From Alphaproteobacteria bacterium (lineage in GTDB: Bacteria; Pseudomonadota; Alphaproteobacteria; Micavibrionales; Micavibrionaceae): a DNA stretch of 64,000 nt. A model generated the notes under the pieces. The model made no database searches. It had not been told where the DNA came from and saw only the letters and a list, made by a program, of their open reading frames with translations. Shown here piece after piece: positions 57,825-64,000 of the stretch (positions are counted from its first letter, which is position 1; the number at the start of each line of letters is the position of its first letter). The translations under genes were made by a program, and so were the position numbers. The stretch is from positions 310,001 to 374,000 of the forward strand of contig JAJFGR010000007.1 in NCBI GenBank assembly GCA_021776025.1, read 5' to 3'.

Positions 57825-59861
57825 CTAAACGTCAATGTCGGAAGCAAACTCGGCGTTATCCTGAATGAACTGAAAGCGCGGCTCGGCGTTTTTGCCCATG
57901 AGGCGCTCGACGAGATCATCGATATCGGCGTTTGAGACCTGGGCTTCCAGTGGATTTTCACCTTCCAAATCATCGGCCATTCCAATGGTTGCGATTGCTG
58001 CAGCTTCGGGGAGTTTTACGCGCAGTAGCGTGCGGCTTTTTGGGCTCATTGTCGTTTCTTTGAGCTGTTTGGCGGGCATTTCACCAAGCCCTTTAAAGCG
58101 GCTCACTTCAACCTTTTTACCTTTAAACTCTTTGGTTTCCATGAGTTTACCTTTGGCCTCATCGTCCATGGCATAGGCGCTGTTATTACCGGCAACAAGG
58201 CGGTAAAGCGGCGGTTGAGCCAGATAGAGATGACCTTCTTCGAGCAGTTCACGCATTTGCGTATAGAAAAATGTGATGAGTAGGGCGGCGATGTGCGCAC
58301 CATCGACATCCGCATCGGTCATGATAATCACGCGTTCATAACGCAGTTTGCTTAAATGAAAATCCGGGCCTGCACCGCAGCCCAGAGCTTGAATTAAGTC
58401 CTGAATTTCCTGATTGGCGCGAATTTTATCTGGAGTGGCGCTGACAACATTGAGAATTTTTCCACGTAAGGGGAGGATTGCCTGCGTCTCGCGGTTGCGG
58501 CCCTGTTTGGCGGAGCCGCCCGCGCTGTCACCCTCAACGATGAACAATTCGGTGTCTTCGGCGTTGGCGCGGCTGCAATCGGCTAGTTTGCCGGGCAGGC
58601 GTAGTTTCTGGGTTGCGCTCTTGCGGGCCTGTACGCGGTCCATTTTACGGCGCATGCGTTCTTCTGCGCGCAAAATGACGGCTTCGAGCAGTTTATTGGC
58701 CGATGCCGGATCGTTGGAAAGCCACAGGTCGAAATGGTCTTTAACGGCGGTATCAACCCATTTGGTGACATTGGCACTGGACAATTTTTCTTTGGTTTGG
58801 CCCTGAAATTGCGGGTCTTTAACAAAGACGGAGAGCAGAATCGCAGCCCCGCCCATGACATCATCAGCGGTAATCAAATTGGTTTTCTTAACTCCGGTCA
58901 TTTCGCCATAGGCGCGAAGCCCGCGAGACAAGGCTGTGCGCAGGCCACTTTCATGCGTGCCGCCCATGGGGGTGGGCACGGTATTACAATAGGAATGCGA
59001 AAAGCCATCGATGGCTGTGGGCCAGGTAATAGCATATTCAACACGGCCTTCGCCGTCTGGCAGGTCAGCTTTGCCCGCGAAAGGTTTAGGGATAATGGTT
59101 TTACGCTCACCCATGGAGGCTTCGAGATAATCAAGTAAGCCGTTAGGGAATTTGAATGTTTCTTCGGTTTTGACGGCGCTGTCTTCGGGGATAATTGACG
59201 GATCGCATTTCCAGCGAATTTCTACACCGGAATAGAGGTAAGCCTTGGAGCGTGCCATCTGATACAGCCAGCCCGGTTTGAAGTGCGCAGCATTCCCGAA
59301 AATATCCGGGTCGGGGTGAAAGCTCACGGTTGTGCCGCGGCGGTTATTGATGGCGCCCAAGTCCTCTAGTTTTGATGTTGGCAGGCCGCGTGAAAAGCTT
59401 TGTTTGTAGAGTTTCTTATCGCGGGCGACCTCGACCCACATTATATCAGACAGGGCGTTGACGACCGAAATGCCAACGCCGTGCAGACCGCCGGAGGTTT
59501 CGTAAGATTCGCCAGAGAATTTACCGCCTGAGTGTAGTGTGGTGAGAATGACTTCCAGCGCAGATTTACCCGGATATTTTGGGTGTTCATCTACTGGGAT
59601 GCCGCGGCCATTATCGCGGGTAACGAGGGAGTAATCAGGCTCCAGTGAAATTTCAATCCAATCAGCATGACCAGCGACGGCTTCGTCCATGGAATTGTCT
59701 AGAACTTCGCCAGCGAGGTGATGTAGGGCGCGTTCATCTGTGCCGCCGATATACATGCCGGGGCGTTTACGGACAGGCTCAAGCCCTTCCAACACTTCAA
59801 TAGATGAGGCATCATAATCATTCTTTTTGGCGGTAGCGCCAGAGGCAAATAAATCAGACAT
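57825..59861 (-). CDS. parE: Topoisomerase IV subunit B
   Basis: ATPase subunit that works with ParC (9-11 kb). 678 residues from Met at 59861, where MSDLFASGATAKKNDYDASS is the typical alphaproteobacterial ParE start. GHKL ATPase: GEVLDNSMDEAVAGHAD, SGGLHGVGISVVNALSD. TOPRIM: FIVEGDSAGGSAKQGRNR and MTDADVDGAHIAALL. Size and the N-terminus fit ParE rather than GyrB. Confidence 0.94.
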   Translation of the reverse strand: MSDLFASGATAKKNDYDASSIEVLEGLEPVRKRPGMYIGGTDERALHHLAGEVLDNSMDEAVAGHADWIEISLEPDYSLVTRDNGRGIPVDEHPKYPGKSALEVILTTLHSGGKFSGESYETSGGLHGVGISVVNALSDIMWVEVARDKKLYKQSFSRGLPTSKLEDLGAINNRRGTTVSFHPDPDIFGNAAHFKPGWLYQMARSKAYLYSGVEIRWKCDPSIIPEDSAVKTEETFKFPNGLLDYLEASMGERKTIIPKPFAGKADLPDGEGRVEYAITWPTAIDGFSHSYCNTVPTPMGGTHESGLRTALSRGLRAYGEMTGVKKTNLITADDVMGGAAILLSVFVKDPQFQGQTKEKLSSANVTKWVDTAVKDHFDLWLSNDPASANKLLEAVILRAEERMRRKMDRVQARKSATQKLRLPGKLADCSRANAEDTELFIVEGDSAGGSAKQGRNRETQAILPLRGKILNVVSATPDKIRANQEIQDLIQALGCGAGPDFHLSKLRYERVIIMTDADVDGAHIAALLITFFYTQMRELLEEGHLYLAQPPLYRLVAGNNSAYAMDDEAKGKLMETKEFKGKKVEVSRFKGLGEMPAKQLKETTMSPKSRTLLRVKLPEAAAIATIGMADDLEGENPLEAQVSNADIDDLVERLMGKNAEPRFQFIQDNAEFASDIDV

Positions 59862-59959
59862 CAGTACTCTTAAGGTGGCTCGATAAAGTTTCAAAAAGCG
59901 GTTATAATCCCTCTAACTATACGTTCAATCAGCGCAAATCAAGGGTTACAGGCTATCCA

Positions 59960-60382
59960 ATGTCAAAAAATACAGAAAAATCTTTCGATGATCTTCAGGT
60001 TATGCCTTCAGAAATTGAAGGGCGCATTCCAACTATTCGTGTGATTGCCATGCCGGCGAACGCCAACCCGTCGGGTGATATCTTCGGGGGGTGGATTCTT
60101 TCGCAGATGGATTTGGCTGGAGCTGCCCACGCTTATAAATATGCGAAGAACAGAGTTGTTACAGTAGGGATAGAGGCTATGAACTTTCACAAGCCTGTAT
60201 TTATCGGTGATGAGGTGAGCTTCTTTACACATATTGAAAAAGTTGGAAGAAGCTCTATTTCTATAATGATAGAGAGTTGGGCCTTTCGCCGTAGTTGCAG
60301 CTGTTATGATAAAGTTACGGAAGGGCTATATACTTATGTTACAATAGACGATGAGCGTAATCCGATTGCCATACCGGAATAA
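59960..60382 (+). CDS. Acyl-CoA thioesterase, YciA-like hotdog fold
   Basis: 140 residues. The hotdog signature NPSGDIFGGWILSQMDLAGA with the catalytic Asp and GIEAMNFHKPVFIGDEV, and EKVGRSSISIMIE, identify the YciA/acyl-CoA hydrolase group. Substrate probably short or medium acyl-CoA. Divergent from parE. Confidence 0.88.
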   Translation: MSKNTEKSFDDLQVMPSEIEGRIPTIRVIAMPANANPSGDIFGGWILSQMDLAGAAHAYKYAKNRVVTVGIEAMNFHKPVFIGDEVSFFTHIEKVGRSSISIMIESWAFRRSCSCYDKVTEGLYTYVTIDDERNPIAIPE

Positions 60383-60413
60383 GTAGGAACAAAATCAATA
60401 GAGGTGTTTATCG

Positions 60414-61583
60414 ATGAAGGTTTTTAGTCTTGTTATAGCGGGCGCTTTTTTTCTGACCGCGCTGTTTGCAGTGCCGCAAACGATATTTGCGCAAAAAATT
60501 ACTGAACAATTTAAAAAGCCCATGCCTGAATTCGAGCTTACCTCGCAGGCGGAATTTGAAAAGCAAACGAATTTACTGTCTAAGGAATTTAAGCAGGACG
60601 AAGCTCTTAGCTATGAAATCCGTATTCCTAAAAACTGGACAGAAAGTGGTAAGGGCGGCCTTAGTGAGATTTCAGTCAGCAATATTCTTGGAGAGCTGGG
60701 AAAGTTTTATGGGCCGCCAAATATTGACGAGCGCAGTAAACTTGTCGTTGAGGCTGTTGGTCTTGAGTATGAGATGACGGCACAGCAATGGTTTGTGCAG
60801 TATCTCTTGGCCAATGGTTATAACCTTCAAGGCTTGAAGGCTTATGATAACGACAATGCTGAGGCGCTTTATGTTTTGATTGATAATGGCATTAGTTTTG
60901 CCGTGCGCGCAATGGCGCGTGTAAATAGTAAACGCGTTGTTTTTGCTCAACACTATGTGCCGATTGATCGTTGGCATGATGAGAAGGTTGCGCAAGCGCA
61001 AATTCTACAATCTTTTCAGCTTAAAAAAGATATTCAAGGGTTTGTGGAAGAGATGGGTGTTTTTCAGTTCCTCGACCTTGTTGAGCTTCAATACCCCAAA
61101 TCATGGTCTCTGAAGGCTCTGCCCATTCGTACTGTTGATAGGATGCAGGTGGAACTGTTGAATACTGCGACTGTGCAAAATGACTATGAAAAGGCTAAGA
61201 CCCGTCTTGATGGCCAAATTGATTTTAATCTTGTTTCGATATTTGCTTCAGAGACCCTGGAGGAGGAGCTTGATTGGTTCAGAGATAGTTTAGCAGAAAA
61301 AAATATGCTTCTTGGTGATGTTCTTGAGGTTCGCGACGATTTTTTATTTGGAGACAAATTTGATTTTGTAGATACGCAAGTTTACAGAGCAACAGGCGAT
61401 GTAAGCAAGCTTGTCGAGCATGAGTTATGGCTGACTATTATGTCGAAAGATGAATATTATTATTTTGTGAGTTTGTTTACGCCCTCAAGGGATCATGATT
61501 ATTTTACGTGGGCGCGTAATACTGAAACTTACAAGCTGGTTATATCGACGATTGAGCCGCAAGAATTAGCTTCTCTTCCTTAA
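60414..61583 (+). CDS. Secreted protein with two tandem similar domains
   Basis: 389 residues. Signal peptide ending TIFAQ (1-27). Two domains of alike pattern: residues about 63-205 (SYEIRIPKNWTE to QSFQL) and about 215-385 (LVELQYPKSWSL to LVISTIEP). Each has an IPKxW-type start, a WF segment and an ending of a hydrophobic strand, like PsbP/Mog1-type domains. Function unknown. It follows the thioesterase by 31 bases. Confidence 0.65.
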   Translation: MKVFSLVIAGAFFLTALFAVPQTIFAQKITEQFKKPMPEFELTSQAEFEKQTNLLSKEFKQDEALSYEIRIPKNWTESGKGGLSEISVSNILGELGKFYGPPNIDERSKLVVEAVGLEYEMTAQQWFVQYLLANGYNLQGLKAYDNDNAEALYVLIDNGISFAVRAMARVNSKRVVFAQHYVPIDRWHDEKVAQAQILQSFQLKKDIQGFVEEMGVFQFLDLVELQYPKSWSLKALPIRTVDRMQVELLNTATVQNDYEKAKTRLDGQIDFNLVSIFASETLEEELDWFRDSLAEKNMLLGDVLEVRDDFLFGDKFDFVDTQVYRATGDVSKLVEHELWLTIMSKDEYYYFVSLFTPSRDHDYFTWARNTETYKLVISTIEPQELASLP

Positions 61584-61593
61584 AGTTTAATAA

Positions 61594-63021
61594 TTAAGAC
61601 GAGTAGTAAAGCTTGTATTCGATCGGGTGAACCATGCTCTCGTAGGTTTCGTTTTCTTCTTCTTTGAGTGCGATATAAGAATCTAAAGCCTCCCCAGTGA
61701 AAACATCACCTTTTAACAGATATTCATGATCCTCGCGGAGTGCATCTAACGCGCTTCGTAGCGAATGACAGACAGTTGGGATTTTTGCGAGCTCTTCTGT
61801 GGGTAAATCATACAAAATATCGTCCATGGCTTCGCCAGGGTGGATTTTGTTTTCGATTCCATCCAGCCCGGCCATCACCATGCTGGCGAAAGCAAGGTAA
61901 GGGTTGGCAACCGGGTCGGGGAAACGAACTTCAACACGCTTGCCTTTTGGTGATGCGGAGTAGGGAATGCGGCAAGACGCGCTGCGATTGCGCGCTGAAT
62001 AAGCCAGAAAAACAGGGGCCTCATAACCCGGAACCAAGCGTTTATAGCTGTTGGTAGACGGGTTGGTAAACGCATTCAGGCTGCGGGCGTGTTTGATAAT
62101 GCCGCCAATATAATAAAGCGCTGTTTCGGATAGTTCGGCATAGCCATCACCAGCAAATAAAGGCTTACCGGCTTTCCACAGAGATTGGTGTACATGCATG
62201 CCTGAGCCGTTATCTCCGAATACAGGCTTCGGCATGAAAGTCGCGCTCTTGCCATAGGAGTTCGCGACATTCTGGACGGCATGTTTATAAAGCTGAATGT
62301 TATCGGCACTGTCGATAAGTGTTGAAAATTTAATGCCAAGCTCACATTGCGCTGGCGCAACCTCATGGTGGTGTTTTTCAACCTCAATGCCCATGCTTTG
62401 CATGACTGTGAGCATTTCTCCGCGAATGTCGGAAAGGCTATCAACTGGGCTTTCCGGGAAATACCCGCCTTTGGCTGCGGGGCGATGGCCCATATTGCCT
62501 GTTGGGTAATTGCGCCCGCTATTGTCAGGCATTTCTTCGCTGTCGACTTCAAAACCAACATGATTTTTCTGTGTGTGAACTTTAACATCATCGAAAATAA
62601 AGAACTCGGCTTCTGGGCCGAAATAGGCGGTGTCAGCGACACCACTGCTTTTTATGTATTTTTCTGCCGCCTTGGCTATAGAGCGCGGGTCTTTGTTATA
62701 GGCTTTACCGTCAGGGCTATAAATGTCGCAAAAGACCTTTAATGTTTTTTGGGCCGCAAATGGATCGATAGCCACTTTGCTAAGATCGGGTTTAAGCACC
62801 ATGTCTGAATTGTTTATTGGTTGCCAACCGGCTATGGACGAACCATCAAAGAAAATACCGCGATCCAATTTGTATTCATCCAGCCCTTCGGCTGCTTCCG
62901 TTGTGTGTTGCCATTTGCCACGCAAATCTGTGAAATTCATATCGATAAACTGAATGGCGTTATCTTTGATATATTTCAAAAATTCGTTGGTATTCTTAAA
63001 TTTTAGGCCATGTGCGCTCAC
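61594..63021 (-). CDS. glnA: Glutamine synthetase type I
   Basis: ATP-dependent amidation of glutamate. 475 residues. GTG start at 63021 with AAAGGA eight bases upstream; a longer frame would read through tRNA-His. Marks: FDGSSIAGWQ, EAEFFIFDDV, GNMGHRPAAKGGYFP, HHHEVAPAQCELGIKF, and NRSASCRIP. The adenylylation site is Tyr404 in LYDLPTEE, so control by GlnE is expected. glnB, the usual neighbour, is absent. Confidence 0.96.
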   Translation of the reverse strand: MSAHGLKFKNTNEFLKYIKDNAIQFIDMNFTDLRGKWQHTTEAAEGLDEYKLDRGIFFDGSSIAGWQPINNSDMVLKPDLSKVAIDPFAAQKTLKVFCDIYSPDGKAYNKDPRSIAKAAEKYIKSSGVADTAYFGPEAEFFIFDDVKVHTQKNHVGFEVDSEEMPDNSGRNYPTGNMGHRPAAKGGYFPESPVDSLSDIRGEMLTVMQSMGIEVEKHHHEVAPAQCELGIKFSTLIDSADNIQLYKHAVQNVANSYGKSATFMPKPVFGDNGSGMHVHQSLWKAGKPLFAGDGYAELSETALYYIGGIIKHARSLNAFTNPSTNSYKRLVPGYEAPVFLAYSARNRSASCRIPYSASPKGKRVEVRFPDPVANPYLAFASMVMAGLDGIENKIHPGEAMDDILYDLPTEELAKIPTVCHSLRSALDALREDHEYLLKGDVFTGEALDSYIALKEEENETYESMVHPIEYKLYYSS

Positions 63022-63044
63022 GGGATGGTTCCTTTTGCGTAAAA

Positions 63045-63121
63045 TGGGGCGACCGACGGGACTTGAACCCGCGACCACTCGGATCACAACCGAGGGCTCT
63101 ACCAGCTGAGCTACGATCGCC
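63045..63121 (-). tRNA. tRNA-His (anticodon GTG)
   Basis: 77-base gene with anticodon loop TTGTGAT, anticodon GTG, T-loop GGTTCAAGTCC, encoded CCA. An encoded G-1 faces discriminator C73 and the acceptor stem is GCGATCG/CGGTCGC. The CCA end is 23 bases from the glnA start. Confidence 0.95.
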
Positions 63122-63136
63122 ACAATTTAAGTGTCT

Positions 63137-63166
63137 TGTATAGGGTTTTGGCCTATATTAGGTCAA
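63137..63166 (-). promoter_or_regulatory. Promoter of tRNA-His (and probably glnA)
   Basis: On the minus strand TTGACC (63161-63166) and TATACA (63137-63142) are 18 bases apart, 15 bases before the tRNA 5' end. No other promoter for glnA fits in the 23 bases after the tRNA, and no sigma-54 element (TGGCAC-N5-TTGC) is seen. Confidence 0.6.
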
Positions 63167-63185
63167 GCAATTTAAGGAGTTCATC

Positions 63186-63944
63186 TTGGAAAATAACCCT
63201 GATTTATGGTTGAAGCAGCTTCCCCAGAAGAAAAATGACTCTCATAAATATGATTATGGGCATGCGTTGATCTATGGCGCGCCGGAATTAACGGGTGCAA
63301 CGCGGTTGGCGACTTCGGCGTGCGCACGCATTGGGGCAGGGCTTACAACCGTTTTGGCTGAGAAGGCGGATGTTTACCGCATGGCGCTTCCTGCGCACAT
63401 TATGGTGCGTGATGATTTGGCGTGGAGTGATCCCCGCGTTACTGCTCGGCTTTATGGGCCCGGGGGTATGGCTAAGGGTGTGAAGATTTCACTGAGCCGC
63501 CCCTGTGTACTCGATGCGGATGCCTTATTATGTATGCCGGAAGAGCTGAATGAGAATGTTGTGCTGGCTCCACATGAGGGGGAGTTTGCCAAAGCTTTTC
63601 CTGATATCGAGGGTTCTCGGGAAGAAAAAGCTTTAAAGGCTGCTCAGCAAACGGGCGCTGTTATTGTGCTGAAGGGCGGGGAAACCGTTATTGCTCATTC
63701 TGGTGGTCGTAGCGCAGTGAATACTCATGCTTCTCCATATTTAGCCACAGCTGGGACGGGGGATGTTTTAGCCGGACTGATTACCGGGCTGTTGGCTCAG
63801 GGCATGCCAGCATTTGAAGCTGCTTGTGCAGGTGTCTGGATCCATGGAGATGCGGCTTTGCGACATGGGCCAGGACTGGTCGCTAGCGACCTGATTGACT
63901 TTATCCCGCAAGTTTTGCAAGAAGGGCTTGGTTTTTCGCGGTAA
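63186..63944 (+). CDS. nnrD: ADP-dependent NAD(P)H-hydrate dehydratase (standalone)
   Basis: Repairs hydrated NADH and NADPH. 252 residues; TTG start at 63186, six bases after AAGGAG. Ribokinase-like fold with GHALIYGAPELTGATRLA, VLAPHEGEFAK, VIVLKGGETV and the active-site ATAGTGDVLAGLITGLLAQG. The N-terminal epimerase domain found in the fused Nnr proteins is missing, so the epimerase must be elsewhere or absent. The last 56 bases of the window after it show no gene. Confidence 0.9.
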   Translation: MENNPDLWLKQLPQKKNDSHKYDYGHALIYGAPELTGATRLATSACARIGAGLTTVLAEKADVYRMALPAHIMVRDDLAWSDPRVTARLYGPGGMAKGVKISLSRPCVLDADALLCMPEELNENVVLAPHEGEFAKAFPDIEGSREEKALKAAQQTGAVIVLKGGETVIAHSGGRSAVNTHASPYLATAGTGDVLAGLITGLLAQGMPAFEAACAGVWIHGDAALRHGPGLVASDLIDFIPQVLQEGLGFSR

Positions 63945-64000
63945 GTGCGCTAAAACGCCTCAGATTTTATATTTACTCAGTGTGCGGCTGTGGTGAAATT

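Noticed and set aside
61594-63123. A longer glnA reading beginning at 63123
   Set aside because: The first 34 residues are translation of tRNA-His; the GTG at 63021 with a good ribosome site is the start.

Overview
The window looks like chromosomal DNA of a free-living, flagellated Alphaproteobacterium of moderate GC. Several things point there. The blocks bamE - CBP3-type chaperone - yceD - rpmF - plsX - fabH - ihfA - merR, hom - glpX - recJ and nrdR - rib - nusB have an alphaproteobacterial order. HemB is cysteine-poor, there is an LdtR-type MarR regulator and a nifR3-type DusB, and full CtrA-like sites (TTAA-N7-TTAA) occur upstream of motA and other genes. tRNA-His keeps the ordinary bacterial G-1:C73 pair, which most crown alphaproteobacterial orders have lost, so an early-branching lineage is likelier than Rhizobiales, Rhodobacterales or Caulobacterales. 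The exact order cannot be named from sequence alone.

Layout. 0.1-8 kb: two PH-domain membrane proteins, ilvD, an L,D-transpeptidase, a Tat-type M15 peptidase, folK-folP, and a histidine phosphatase with aspartate dehydrogenase on the other strand. 8-20 kb: recO-parC, a divergent protein aminoacyltransferase, motA-motB, an EAL protein with a repeat linker, hemB, a hydroxyisobutyryl-CoA hydrolase, an LdtR-like regulator and glutaryl-CoA dehydrogenase. 20-28 kb: a small protein, rpiB, glyA, nrdR-ribD-ribE-ribH-nusB (without ribBA), fliL and a K+-independent H+-pyrophosphatase. 28-36 kb: a metallophosphoesterase, bamE, CBP3, yceD, an intruding pentapeptide gene, then rpmF-plsX-fabH-ihfA-merR and tRNA-Pro-dusB. 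36-42 kb: a secreted unknown, rplM-rpsI, an AT-rich pair of unknowns (one a standalone nucleotidyltransferase-fold protein), phaC and an OmpA-like lipoprotein. 42-50 kb: hom-glpX-recJ, a Cys/His-rich membrane protein, hisI, an unknown with gshB, and a DEAD-box helicase. 50-64 kb: lptD, an SLC13/RCK transporter, a coiled-coil membrane protein, a YdbH/AsmA-like protein, parE, a thioesterase, a duplicated-domain secreted protein, glnA downstream of tRNA-His, and an NAD(P)H-hydrate dehydratase.

Most of the window is housekeeping: cofactor synthesis (folate, riboflavin, heme, glutathione), topoisomerase IV (parC and parE about 46 kb apart), envelope assembly (lptD, bamE, YdbH-like, L,D-transpeptidase), motility (motA, motB, fliL), and carbon and energy storage (phaC, hppA). 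I saw no insertion sequence, prophage, CRISPR array or clear defence locus. The less ordinary items are the nucleotidyltransferase/unknown pair at 38.2-39.8 kb, two tRNA genes placed directly in front of protein genes (dusB, glnA), the pentapeptide gene inserted into the yceD-rpmF block, the EAL protein with six 15-residue repeats, and the His/Cys-rich membrane protein behind recJ. No stretch longer than 300 bases lacks a gene.
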